The notes below the pieces were generated by a model. That model worked only from the letters and a program-made list of their open reading frames with translations. It did no database searches and was not told the DNA's origin. Source: CAZSVE01 sp964610175 (GTDB lineage: Bacteria; Pseudomonadota; Gammaproteobacteria; HK1). From it: 51,230 nt of DNA. Of this stretch, positions 1-8,016 are shown one piece after another (the stretch's first letter is position 1; each line of letters opens with the position of its first letter). A program made the position numbers and the translations under genes. The stretch is taken from contig CAZSVE010000012.1 in NCBI GenBank assembly GCA_964610175.1, positions 1-51,230 on the forward strand, written 5' to 3'.

Positions 1-21
1 CATAATTCTCAGTTATCACTC

Positions 22-180
22 CTACCCTCGCGCAAAATCACTCCTGATCAATTCCTTCAACCTGCTCTTGTCGACGTGCGTGTAGATCCCCGTGGTGGTA
101 ATCGATTGATGGCCAAGCAGTTTCTGCACGTAGCGCATATCCACGCCGGCATCGAGGAGATGGTGGGACGAAGAACGCCG
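22..180 (-). pseudogene. Tyrosine recombinase C-terminal remnant
   Basis: Read on the minus strand, about 50 codons ending at a TAG (22-24) give the end of a phage-type integrase or XerC/D-like recombinase. The segment HHLLDAGVDMRYVQKLLGH is followed by SITTTGIYTHVDKSRL. These contain the conserved HLL..G, the LGH motif and the catalytic Tyr in IYTHV. Upstream of the HHLL motif the frame no longer resembles the family and the Arg-containing boxes are missing, so this is a truncated fragment, not a working enzyme. It suggests an old integrated element at the left edge of the window. Confidence 0.8.
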
Positions 181-242
181 GGTTCGATTGAGGGATCTCG
201 GAGATATTCACCTTGCTATGACACACAAATGGTTTTACTAGC

Positions 243-443
243 ATGGAAAAGAAATTCAAACAGAACGCAAAGGATATCGAAACGGGCGAGGAGCAACTTC
301 TCGCTCTAATCAAAGAGGCCGGGGAAGAGGCCCGCAGGAAGAAGAGAGAGGTGATGGCGCAGCATTGTGACAGGTTACGGGAAACGATCCGGAAGGCCGC
401 CACTCGGAATACGTTAACATACAGGGTGATACACCCATCGTGA
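243..443 (+). CDS. Small charged protein, possible antitoxin partner
   Basis: A 66-residue, Lys/Glu/Arg-rich, helix-forming protein starting MEKKFKQNAKDIETGEEQ, with no membrane segment. Its stop codon overlaps by 4 bases (GTGA) the start of a truncated zeta-toxin-like P-loop frame at 440. That arrangement is typical of translationally coupled antitoxin-toxin pairs. No family is recognised from the protein itself; the antitoxin role is inferred only from the neighbour. The ATG at 243 is not preceded by an obvious strong ribosome binding site. Confidence 0.45.
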   Translation: MEKKFKQNAKDIETGEEQLLALIKEAGEEARRKKREVMAQHCDRLRETIRKAATRNTLTYRVIHPS

Positions 444-603
444 CTGCCGCCGTGAAAGAAACACCAAACCCCCGATTGATTGTGGTGGCGGGACCAAATG
501 GCTCCGGTAAAATGCTGCGGAAATAGAAAGGTTGCTGCCTGGTGAGAATCTTGGATCGACCAATCGGGAGATATCGTCGCCGGAAATAACAAGTGGTAAG
601 TAG
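440..603 (+). pseudogene. Truncated zeta-toxin-like P-loop kinase
   Basis: A GTG start at 440 overlaps the preceding gene by 4 bases. It opens a frame containing PRLIVVAGPNGSGK, the beta1/Walker A start typical of zeta-toxin-like UDP-sugar kinases, but meets a TAG at 524-526. About 25 further codons can be read in another frame to about 603 without clear homology. The rest of the kinase (usually around 200 residues) is absent, so the toxin is dead. From 604 to 855 no gene or RNA is recognised. Confidence 0.65.
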
Positions 604-855
604 AGTCCAATTGCGGCTGGACCGCTTGGAGCTTGCGAGCCCAGATGCCCGGACGGGAAATTCGCCGTGGGTTTGGCCCAGCCGGGAAAGTCAGAGGCAT
701 GTTGGGGGAACGGCAACGACTTCGATGAGCCGCAACGTCGGCTTTATTGCTGTGGATTGTGATGGAGGGAACGCGAAAACGAGAAAAGAACCCCCAACGT
801 CTCATTCCCACGCGCCGCGCGAGAACCAGATAACGAGAAAGTCGAGGATTTCTTC

Positions 856-1947
856 ATGCAAGTAAAACCTGGAAATTCCAGCAATACCACGCCATTGGTG
901 GATCGCGGATTGGTCCACAAGTCGAATCCGGAGAACGTATTCATCGAGGAACCAAGCCGAATCGGTGCCCGGGAGTTTCGGGCGCTGGCGAATTTTCCCG
1001 TTCATCATGGCACCTACAACGATACGCCCACGGGATTGAGTGCCAGTGGCTACCTCATCGAGGTGGGGCGACAAAAGGTCATTGCGCTATCCCATAAGTT
1101 CTTCGATATTCCGCTGGACGCCGGTTTCATTATCTCCGTAATCGACTGGCATTTCTCCCGGCCAACCCCCTTCGTGGTGGAGCATCCGGGCCCATTCGAG
1201 CTTTTCACCAGTGTGCGGGAAACGGCCGAGCGAGGCGATGGGAAGATGAAGTGCACAACGCGTACCAGGTTCGTGGGTCGGCACGGGGAATTTCTCATCG
1301 GTGAATCCGCTTTCCTGACCGTTTCCCGAAACATGACATCTCGGACCAAACGGTCGTCGGATACGCCGACGATACCGGTTCATCCCCTGACGGCCGAGGA
1401 GGTCCAGGTGCGAAGTCCCCACAACGTGCTGATCGGCCTCGATCCCGAGGATGAAGATGTCCGGGTACAGGATCTGCGCAACGTGCTGATCGGCCTTGCC
1501 CCCGCGGAGCAGCGGGAGGAAGTGGAGATTACGTCGTTCTTCATGGTCGTGGACCGAAATCACCCCTACTTTTTCGAACACGAGAATACTCACGTGCCCG
1601 GCATGATGCTGCTGGAAGCGGGAAAGCAGGCCGCGGTTTTCTCGGCCAGGCGCCGCTACCCCGCGCTGGAAGGTAGTTACGGGGACCTGCGGCGGGGGGA
1701 GATTCGCTTTAGCCGTTTCGCCGATCCGAAACGCCCGATTCGGATCGCCTGTTCATGCGATTCCCCGGCCCCCGCGGAAGAGGCCTTTCGAACCCATGTG
1801 GTCGTCTCCTTCAAGCAGGGCAAGCGGGAGATCGGCCGGATCGAAGGGGAGCTCTCCTTCGTCGACGCGGCGGAGGCCGTAGGGAGATCGGCCCTGGTAA
1901 GCGAGCAGGCGAACCTGCCCCCGGCGGAGAAAAAAACCAATGGTTGA
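856..1947 (+). CDS. AfsA-like hotdog protein
   Basis: A 363-residue protein resembling AfsA/ScbA, the enzymes that join a beta-ketoacyl chain to a C3 unit to make butyrolactone signals in actinobacteria. Two AfsA repeats are visible. The first begins near residue 19 with LVHKSNPENVFIEEP. The second, near residues 215-270, carries NHPYFFEHENTHVPGMMLLEA, matching the HPYFFDH...HVPGMLLLEA signature. Between them NVLIGL occurs twice, 60 bp apart (about 1422 and 1480), a small in-frame tandem duplication. The gene overlaps the following FAD enzyme by 8 bp, so the two probably act together. Substrate and product are unknown; a condensation step on an acyl chain is the family expectation. No signal peptide or membrane segment is seen. 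Confidence 0.8.
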   Translation: MQVKPGNSSNTTPLVDRGLVHKSNPENVFIEEPSRIGAREFRALANFPVHHGTYNDTPTGLSASGYLIEVGRQKVIALSHKFFDIPLDAGFIISVIDWHFSRPTPFVVEHPGPFELFTSVRETAERGDGKMKCTTRTRFVGRHGEFLIGESAFLTVSRNMTSRTKRSSDTPTIPVHPLTAEEVQVRSPHNVLIGLDPEDEDVRVQDLRNVLIGLAPAEQREEVEITSFFMVVDRNHPYFFEHENTHVPGMMLLEAGKQAAVFSARRRYPALEGSYGDLRRGEIRFSRFADPKRPIRIACSCDSPAPAEEAFRTHVVVSFKQGKREIGRIEGELSFVDAAEAVGRSALVSEQANLPPAEKKTNG

Positions 1948-3241
1948 TTATCGTCCACAGGCCCGCATCGCCGTGGTTGGCGGAGGGGTTTCCGGCGTCG
2001 CCACGGCGTACTTCCTCAAGCGAATGGGTTACGAGCCGGAACTCATCGAGGCCGCCTCCAGTCTGGGGGGCCGCGCGGGCTCCGCGCGCCTTCAGGATAG
2101 AACGATAGACATCGGTGGCAAGAACATCGGGCGCCGCTACACACTCTTTCGCCAATTCATCGCGGACCACGGCTCCTTGCCGCTGGAATTCTTCGGCATC
2201 AATTCCTCTACCATTCGCAATGGGGCGCTTCACACCATCGATTCACAGAAGAGACTGAAATCCCTATATCACCTGCTTCGCCTGGTGGGACTCGAGGATT
2301 TTGGGCGCCTGCTGTCACTCGCCGGGCTGGTGCGCCACAACCCCGCCGAGGGGCTCCTCGGAGGCCCCCGATTCAGTGAAATCGCCGAGCGGAAGGACCA
2401 TCACCCCCTTTCCCATTGGTTTGGCGGGCGTTGTGTCGATGGTTTCCTGCGGCCGATCACGCTCCGGATGAACGGGGCGGAGCCGGAGGAATACCACCTC
2501 GGCAACCTGGGCTCCAATCTCAAGATGGTGCTGGATCGCTACGACCAGCTCACCCACGGCATGGCGGAGCTGCTGGGGCGCTTCGAGCAGACGGTTTCCA
2601 CGGTTTTGAACACGCGAGTGGTACGACTGCTGGGGCGACCGGGGCGGATCACCGGGGTGGAGATGCTGCGGGATGGAAAAACGGAATCTCGCGACTACGA
2701 CCTCGTGGTCCTGGCGCTGCCGGCGCCGCTCGGCGCGCGGCTCCTGGCCGATGAACCCATCGCCGACGCGCTGCAAAAAGTCGTTTATCACCCCGTCACG
2801 TTGATCGTTGCCCGTTACTCGCGACCCATCTTCGACCCCGATATCCGTGCCATCGTTTTCGGTAAAGACACCCCGCTCAGCAATGCGGGCTGCTATGGCA
2901 AGGAGGACCCGCGGACGGTCCGGTACACCCTGAGCGGGAAACGAGCGCGAACCATCGACCCCTCGACCCCCCCCGAAGAGACGCTGAAACGGGCGGAAGA
3001 GACGCTGAGTCGCTTTTTCCCGGTGAGTGCCCGGGAGCGCATCGACTACGTCTACCGACACCTCCCATTGGGGTTGTGTGGCTATTCGCCCTATCACCAT
3101 CGACTGCTCCGGGAGATCGAAGCATGGGAAACCAGGGTTTCCGGTCTGGCGCTCGCCGGGGACTACCTGCGCGGCGCGTCCATCGAATCCTGCTTCCATG
3201 CCGCGAGAGAATGCGCCGAGCGCGTCGCTAAAAAGCTGTAA
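1940..3241 (+). CDS. FAD-dependent amine oxidase-like protein
   Basis: A 433-residue flavoprotein. The N terminus carries a dinucleotide-binding motif, IAVVGGGVSGVATAYFLKR (about residues 10-28), followed by an acidic residue at the end of beta2 and GGRAGS. The C terminus has LALAGDYLRGASIESCFHA, the second FAD contact of the amine oxidase/protoporphyrinogen oxidase/phytoene desaturase superfamily. The substrate cannot be told from the sequence. Its start codon lies inside the 3' end of the AfsA-like gene, implying translational coupling, so it may oxidise or desaturate the product of that enzyme. A carotenoid- or porphyrin-type oxidase is an alternative. No export signal is seen. Confidence 0.8.
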   Translation: MVDYRPQARIAVVGGGVSGVATAYFLKRMGYEPELIEAASSLGGRAGSARLQDRTIDIGGKNIGRRYTLFRQFIADHGSLPLEFFGINSSTIRNGALHTIDSQKRLKSLYHLLRLVGLEDFGRLLSLAGLVRHNPAEGLLGGPRFSEIAERKDHHPLSHWFGGRCVDGFLRPITLRMNGAEPEEYHLGNLGSNLKMVLDRYDQLTHGMAELLGRFEQTVSTVLNTRVVRLLGRPGRITGVEMLRDGKTESRDYDLVVLALPAPLGARLLADEPIADALQKVVYHPVTLIVARYSRPIFDPDIRAIVFGKDTPLSNAGCYGKEDPRTVRYTLSGKRARTIDPSTPPEETLKRAEETLSRFFPVSARERIDYVYRHLPLGLCGYSPYHHRLLREIEAWETRVSGLALAGDYLRGASIESCFHAARECAERVAKKL

Positions 3242-3359
3242 CCCGGCGAGGAAGGTTTCGCCCGCCAGCGGCTGCCGACCCACGATCCCTTGTCTTCCTT
3301 CCCATGCTCCGTTCGTCGGTTACCCGGAAGATCTCGAACAAAACGATCGAAAAAATTTT

Positions 3360-3392
3360 GGCTCTTCAGAAAAATTCGTGGGTAATTTTCTA
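3360..3392 (+). repeat. Solo ISL3-type terminal repeat
   Basis: GGCTCTTCAGAAAAATTCG followed by TGGGTAATTTTC matches the end at 51177 and, inverted, the end at 47853-47896 that closes an ISL3 transposase remnant. GGCTCTTC-type ends are characteristic of ISL3 elements. No transposase accompanies this copy, so it is a solo or decayed end. Confidence 0.6.
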
Positions 3393-3494
3393 CGAATCTT
3401 GGCGTTCATGTCGGGGTGACGGAGATGGTGCCATCGGTATATTTGTTCAAACCACTCCCGTCATTCCGCCAGGGATGGCAACGAAGTTTTGATC

Positions 3495-3576
3495 TGTCAT
3501 TTCGAGCGTAGCGAAAAATCTTCTGGCTTGAAAAACTCCAAATGCACAAGATCTCTCCCTCCGGTCGAGATGACAT
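3495..3576. repeat. REP-like inverted repeat pair
   Basis: GTCATTTCGAGCGTAGCGA on the left and TCTCCCTCCGGTCGAGATGA on the right are opposite-facing copies of the common intergenic motif built around TTTCGAGCGAAGCGAGA. Similar stretches occur near 8705-8800, 13164-13205, 36375-36425 and 39165-39240. Between the FAD gene and 4100 no protein gene is supported; the stretch holds repeats only. Confidence 0.6.
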
Positions 3577-3587
3577 CTCCTTAATAA

Positions 3588-3676
3588 GGTATCGGAAAAA
3601 CAAAAATCCCGAGAGAACCAGTGCGCCCGCCAAGACCCACCCCGCTTCAGTCTTGGCGCGAAGCGCTGACATGTCC
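3588..3676 (+). repeat. Dispersed repeat family R1, copy a
   Basis: An about 90-bp element starting GGTATCGGAAAAACAAAAAT and ending near GCTGACATGT. It contains two hairpins: a short TCGG...CCGA arm pair and CGCCAAGAC paired with GTCTTGGCG. Other copies lie at 8238, 16453, 16939 and 28755. A frame reading ..THPASVLARxAxM is open in several copies. It lies between the FAD gene and the first 21-bp array. Confidence 0.8.
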
Positions 3677-3805
3677 TCCATGCGATGGAATTTCGGTTCC
3701 GGCTTTGCCGGGTTAGGGTGTCGCCTGCCTCCCGCCTGGAGATCCCCCCGAAGATTATTCGAGCAGACGTCCTCTTCCATGGGATCGATGAAAGGAGTGT
3801 CGACT

Positions 3806-4020
3806 ATCTCGTTCCAAGCTCAAGGTATCGTACTCGAGGCTTCGAACACCCTGTTTCAAGCTTCGACTATCGCGTTCGAAGCTTGGAATGCGGCACTCGA
3901 GGCTTGGAATGCCACGATCAAGGCTTCGAATGCGACACTTCAAGCTTGAAATGCCATAATCGAAGCTTCGAATATCATCATCGAAGCTTCGAATGTCGTA
4001 TTCGAAACCTGAAATGCGAC
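3806..4020. repeat. 21-bp phased array of palindromic units
   Basis: Ten units share a centre (AGCT or GGCT, AACC in the last) at exactly 21-bp spacing: 3818, 3839, 3860, 3881, 3902, 3923, 3944, 3965, 3986 and 4007. The core consensus TTCGAAGCTTCGAA is a perfect palindrome; units 8 and 9 carry TCGAAGCTTCGA intact. A degenerate unit may follow at 4028. Two of the reading frames (one per strand) cross the whole array without a stop, giving seven-residue repeats such as FEAWNAA; a third frame stops at about 3947. The array ends about 70 bp before the fibronectin III gene at 4100. Spacing equals two turns of B-DNA, so a protein-binding array is plausible, but a coding or slippage origin is possible. 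Confidence 0.9.
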
Positions 4021-4099
4021 ATTTCACCGCTCGGAAACGGTGATCCACACCAGGTAGATTCAAAAAAACACCATAAAACTCATGGAGTTATAAATAGCT

Positions 4100-4711
4100 A
4101 TGGCTACTTTCCCCTCGGAAGAGAGCAAGATCTTCATCCTCGGTCAGGAGATGTCCGCCGGGCTCAAGGCCAATTCCGACATCTATCCGGCCCCACCGGT
4201 AACGGCCCTTGCGCTGGATGAGGCACTGACCGCCTATGTGGCCAAAAGGGACGCTGCCTCCGCCGCCCAGGCTGCCGCCGAGCGGGCCACCGCCGCCAAG
4301 CAGGAGAACCTACAGGCGCTCGCCGACAAGATCAGGACCAATCTCCGTTACGCGGAGATGGCGGTGGATTTCGACGATGCCAGGCTCAAGACCATCGGCT
4401 GGGGTGGGCGTAAGGGAAAAACGTCGTTGGCTCCTCCAGGCCGAGTGGTCGACCTTGCGGATGCGGGACAGGGAGAAGGCTGGATCGAACTCCGCTGGGA
4501 AAAACCCGCCGATGGCGGCAAGGTGGCGGCCTACAAGATCCTGTGCCGGGAGCGGAGCGGCAACGGGGAGTGGAAGAGTGAAGATACGGCGATATCCACG
4601 GAGATCAGGCTCGCGGGCCAGCCACGGGGCAAGGAGCTGGAATACTGCGTGGTCGCCATCAACAAGGCAGGCGAAGGTCCGGGGAGTAATGTGGTAATGG
4701 CAGTGTTGTAA
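4100..4711 (+). CDS. Fibronectin type III domain protein
   Basis: A 203-residue protein. Residues about 45-85 form an Ala/Lys-rich helix (AAQAAAERATAAKQENLQAL). Residues about 112-203 are a single fibronectin III fold, with GWIELRWEKPADGGKVAAYK as the B-C strands and EYCVVAINKAGEGPGSN as the F-G strands. No signal peptide or anchor is present, so it is probably cytoplasmic or exported by an unknown route. A broken relative of its C-terminal domain lies at 10815-10989. Function is unknown; the domain usually mediates protein or carbohydrate contacts. It directly follows the 21-bp array. The ribosome binding site upstream of the ATG is weak. Confidence 0.75.
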   Translation: MATFPSEESKIFILGQEMSAGLKANSDIYPAPPVTALALDEALTAYVAKRDAASAAQAAAERATAAKQENLQALADKIRTNLRYAEMAVDFDDARLKTIGWGGRKGKTSLAPPGRVVDLADAGQGEGWIELRWEKPADGGKVAAYKILCRERSGNGEWKSEDTAISTEIRLAGQPRGKELEYCVVAINKAGEGPGSNVVMAVL

Positions 4712-4745
4712 CCCTAATCCGAATACTTCGCATTTGAATAGGCCC

Positions 4746-4760
4746 CCACGCAAAGCGTGG
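4746..4760 (+). terminator. Short hairpin after fibronectin III gene
   Basis: CCACGC and GCGTGG arms around AAA, followed by an A-rich rather than T-rich run. It could be a weak bidirectional terminator between the fibronectin III gene and the symporter gene. Confidence 0.3.
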
Positions 4761-4809
4761 TAGGAATAAAAAAAACCTTTGTTATGTTTGAGAAATTAGG
4801 AGAGGGAAA

Positions 4810-6243
4810 ATGTTGACATCACAACAAGGCTATTTGATCTTTGTTTTATACGGCATGTTCTTTATCACTTTGGTATATATGCTACGTGAAAGACAAGCGA
4901 GTATGGACGATTTTCTCTTGATGCGGAGGAAATTGGGTGTGGTAAATGGCTCACTGAGCATTGCCGTATCTTGGGTTTGGGCGCCTGCTGTATTTATTTG
5001 TTCATTGCAGGCATTCACGAAAGGACTACCGGGCATCTTCTGGTTTACTGTTCCCAATATACTATGTTTCTTTGTTTTTGTACCGATAGCCTTGAAGCTG
5101 AGAGAAACCTTACCAAAGGGATACACTGTTTCAGAAATATTCAAATTCAAGTTTCCAGAAACACACCTTCCTCATTCCGCCTCATTGCTGGTGACCTTTG
5201 GCTATCAACTGGGTGCAATAATCATAAATTGCGTAGCTGGCGCGACTCTCATCAGTTTATTGTCAGGAATACCATATACTATGGGCGTGTTGATGATGGC
5301 CGGTGTAGCCCTTGCCTATTCTCTGATCTCGGGCTTAAGAGCCAGTGTTCTATCAGACGTTATACAAATGGCAATGATACTTGGCATTGCCTTTATGATC
5401 GTGCCGTGGGTTACCGTTGAGTCAGGGGGGCTCGACACGATACTAACGGGTATTGGAGGGGTAACTGGAGAATATGATTCAGTCTTCAATCTACAGGTGG
5501 CATATACATTCGGGATAGCGATGACAATTGGTCTAATCTCCGGGCCGGTAGCGGATCAAATGTTTTCTCAGCGGGCATTTGCCGCCAAGAAGGATGCTAT
5601 CAAAAAGATATTTATATTCGGTGGATTGCTGTTCGGGCTGGTTCCCATAACCCTATCGCTGCTTGGTTTTATTGGGGCAGCTGAATCACAGACGGGAAAT
5701 ATATCGGTATCCGATCCGCAAATGGTCGGTCCGGAGGTAATTAATCATTTCCTACCGAAATGGGCTTTGATTCTGTTCTCTTTGATGGCATTCTCAGGAT
5801 TAACCTCAACCCTGGATTCAGCACTTTGCGCAATAGGTTCGTTGACTACAAATGACATAAAACCAAGGTTCAATGGTCTCAAATCAATGGATCCGGTATT
5901 GGTCGCGCGACTTGGAATGACGGCGTTTGCAATTATCGGTGTTGGAATAGCATTACTCCAACCTAAGTTGTTATGGGTATTTCTGGTATATGGCGCATTG
6001 GCATCTTCTATTTTTATACCCATCATATTGGCACTGTTCTGGAACGGACTCAGTGCTAAGGGGGCCTTCATGGGGATCGCGGGAGGAATTGCTATTGGAA
6101 CTCCCCTTTCTATCTATGCGAACGTCACAGAGAATACCGACCTGATTGTTGCCTCAGCCATAATTGGTCTAGGTTTGGCCGGTGTTTTGGCTTGGCTCTT
6201 TAGCGTTCTGGGCACTAGGAACGCTGAAGGTCATATGGCGTAA
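4810..6243 (+). CDS. Sodium:solute symporter family transporter
   Basis: A 477-residue polytopic inner-membrane protein with about 13 hydrophobic segments, the usual size and topology for the SSS family. Recognisable features are the early MDDFLLMRRKLG loop, SISVSW-like SLSIAVSWVWAPAVF in the next helix, SLISGLRASVLSDVIQM and AFSGLTSTLDSALCAIGSL, which matches the Na+-site helix with adjacent Ser/Thr. The closest relatives seem to be the urea/choline-type transporters, but substrate cannot be assigned. A good ribosome binding site (AGGAGAGG) sits 5-6 nt before the ATG. The gene and the next one are visibly more AT-rich than their surroundings and use A/T-ending codons, suggesting acquisition by transfer. 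A hairpin terminator follows. Confidence 0.85.
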   Translation: MLTSQQGYLIFVLYGMFFITLVYMLRERQASMDDFLLMRRKLGVVNGSLSIAVSWVWAPAVFICSLQAFTKGLPGIFWFTVPNILCFFVFVPIALKLRETLPKGYTVSEIFKFKFPETHLPHSASLLVTFGYQLGAIIINCVAGATLISLLSGIPYTMGVLMMAGVALAYSLISGLRASVLSDVIQMAMILGIAFMIVPWVTVESGGLDTILTGIGGVTGEYDSVFNLQVAYTFGIAMTIGLISGPVADQMFSQRAFAAKKDAIKKIFIFGGLLFGLVPITLSLLGFIGAAESQTGNISVSDPQMVGPEVINHFLPKWALILFSLMAFSGLTSTLDSALCAIGSLTTNDIKPRFNGLKSMDPVLVARLGMTAFAIIGVGIALLQPKLLWVFLVYGALASSIFIPIILALFWNGLSAKGAFMGIAGGIAIGTPLSIYANVTENTDLIVASAIIGLGLAGVLAWLFSVLGTRNAEGHMA

Positions 6244-6260
6244 TAATCGTAATAAATTCG

Positions 6261-6293
6261 AACAACATACCACCATTTCGGTGGCATGTTGTT
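6261..6293 (+). terminator. Hairpin after symporter gene
   Basis: AACAACATACCACC (6261-6274) pairs with GGTGGCATGTTGTT (6280-6293) with one mismatch and a five-base loop. Only a weak T-run follows, so termination may be partial and allow read-through into the next gene. Confidence 0.6.
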
Positions 6294-6330
6294 TGGATTT
6301 CTTGGACCATGAATAGATAGGGAACCGGGC

Positions 6331-7767
6331 ATGAAAATAAGCCTATTGAAAGTAGTGGCAGCAACGAAGAGCGAAAAACAGATTATTCATCTAACTTTGG
6401 TAGATGCCTTTAGTTTTATGGTTCTCGTTATATTATTCATGTGGATGTTGCTGGAGATTTATCAAGGGAATAATCCGCTAGATAAATTTATGCAAGTTTT
6501 CAAGACAGCTACTCCTAATCACGTGGATATCATTTTCATGGTTGCAAAAGGAATTATGCTTCTTATGTTTGCGGCATCAGGGAGTAGGCTTATATATTCT
6601 GTTTTGCTCAAGCCCCCATTTCTTGTTATTAAACGTATCTTTTGGGACAGAAATATATTTCTTCTAACAGCTAGGAAAATTTTGACGGAATTGGAAAAAT
6701 CCCATCTAAAAAACCAGTCTTCATTTTATGAAGGGATTCGTCTCGCTAAAAAAGATGAAGAAACATTAATAGAGAAGTCAAAAAAAATCGGGGCCAATCC
6801 CGCACATCGTTCTGATTGGGCTCTATCTAATACGAATGCAGTTACTGTATTAGATGAAATACAATCTGTGATTAGCAAAGATAAGAAGAAGTTCTTGAAT
6901 GCTCGCCAAGACTCAAAAAAGAGGCTTGAAGAATTATGCTCATTAGATGGTGGTATTCCACCAATTAAATTTTACACCGCATCTGTTCAAACAAGTATTT
7001 TACTTACTGCCAGAAAATTAGTGAAAGACTGCAAGATAAACGATAGCGTTATAGACGTGTTAGCCGAGTCTAACGGTGGGCCAGAGACAGTAAACATAGC
7101 GCGAAAAGTTGTCAAAAATAGGGAAGACAACGGCATAACTATATTTGCTGCCCCCTTGTCAGCGTTTGCGATGGCGAAAAGCGACTCTGAAGAGGATGCT
7201 CCTACTAATTTTTTTTACCCCATTTGCTCTCTCATTGATGAAGAACAAACGGTATTGGTTGTGGAAAATGGTCAAGCAGTACCATTTAAAAAGGGACATA
7301 TCCATTACTATGACAATTCTACTGCTGAAGAGCACTTTATGAAGATTAGAGAAAAGGTATCAAACGCAGAATTCTTACCCGTAGATGGGTATGAAAACTA
7401 TACAGAGTTGTTGGAATCCGGTTCTTCTGAAGATAATAAGGTAGAAGCAGGAGATGGGATCATAGTATGGCAGCCACTAACCGATTATTATTATAATCAC
7501 GATGTTTCAGGGGGATATTTTGTTGTTTCTGACCCAAAAGGAATTATGTCAACGAAGAGCAAAATAATGCTGTATTGCGATAAAGCATCACTCACCAAAG
7601 ACGGTAAAGAAAAAGAGCTGGTCATTACTTTTATCAAGGCCTTTCTGTCAGAATTTGGGTTTATCAAAAGAAAATTGTCAGGGAGGTTTAAAACGCTTTC
7701 CGCACTTACCTACCAAGCACGTTATCTTTCATCTTACACGAGCAATTTTAGAGATCTGGTTAAATAA
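6331..7767 (+). CDS. Unrecognised membrane-anchored protein
   Basis: A 478-residue protein not assigned to a family. Residues about 27-45 (FSFMVLVILFMWMLLEIY) and about 68-92 (IIFMVAKGIMLLMFAASGSRL) are transmembrane segments. A charged helical linker (about 105-205) follows, then a large soluble domain. From about 215 the order of strands (IKFYTASVQTSILLTARKLV, then GITIFAAPLSAFAMA, then EEQTVLVVENG) is reminiscent of type 2 periplasmic-binding proteins, but this is only an impression. It lies 87 bp after the symporter, shares its AT-rich composition, and may be a regulatory or substrate-delivery partner. The chosen ATG has GGGAACCGGGC upstream, a weak ribosome binding site. Confidence 0.6.
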   Translation: MKISLLKVVAATKSEKQIIHLTLVDAFSFMVLVILFMWMLLEIYQGNNPLDKFMQVFKTATPNHVDIIFMVAKGIMLLMFAASGSRLIYSVLLKPPFLVIKRIFWDRNIFLLTARKILTELEKSHLKNQSSFYEGIRLAKKDEETLIEKSKKIGANPAHRSDWALSNTNAVTVLDEIQSVISKDKKKFLNARQDSKKRLEELCSLDGGIPPIKFYTASVQTSILLTARKLVKDCKINDSVIDVLAESNGGPETVNIARKVVKNREDNGITIFAAPLSAFAMAKSDSEEDAPTNFFYPICSLIDEEQTVLVVENGQAVPFKKGHIHYYDNSTAEEHFMKIREKVSNAEFLPVDGYENYTELLESGSSEDNKVEAGDGIIVWQPLTDYYYNHDVSGGYFVVSDPKGIMSTKSKIMLYCDKASLTKDGKEKELVITFIKAFLSEFGFIKRKLSGRFKTLSALTYQARYLSSYTSNFRDLVK

Positions 7768-7770
7768 ATG

Positions 7771-7837
7771 ATGTGGAAATAAAAATCCACATTTCGCTCG
7801 CTCCCAAGTCCGGTTTGGGAATCAAGGAAACCGGACT
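7771..7837 (+). terminator. Two hairpins after the AT-rich island
   Basis: ATGTGGA/TCCACAT forms a first stem near 7771-7794. AGTCCGGTTT (7807-7816) and AAACCGGACT (7828-7837) form a perfect 10-bp second stem with an 11-base loop. They mark the right end of the AT-rich pair; no T-run follows, so they may also be the edge of an element. Confidence 0.4.
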
Positions 7838-8016
7838 GAGTAATGTCCTCGTGTACTGTCACATCAAGATCAATCGCAATCAGGCAAGCAGCACCAGCTA
7901 AATAACGGGGAGGGGAATTGAATGATTACGATATTTTTCCAAAAATTCTTCGACCTTTTGTCGAAAAGGTTATCCAGATAAGTGACAATGGATCATCGAT
8001 AAGGGTAAAAACGAGC

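Noticed and set aside
2315..3283. A 322-codon frame antisense to the FAD gene.
   Set aside because: The FAD gene has both flavin motifs; the antisense protein is low-complexity.
3806..4020. CRISPR array.
   Set aside because: Units are contiguous 21-bp repeats without unique spacers, and no cas genes are present; the same holds for 43796-44068.
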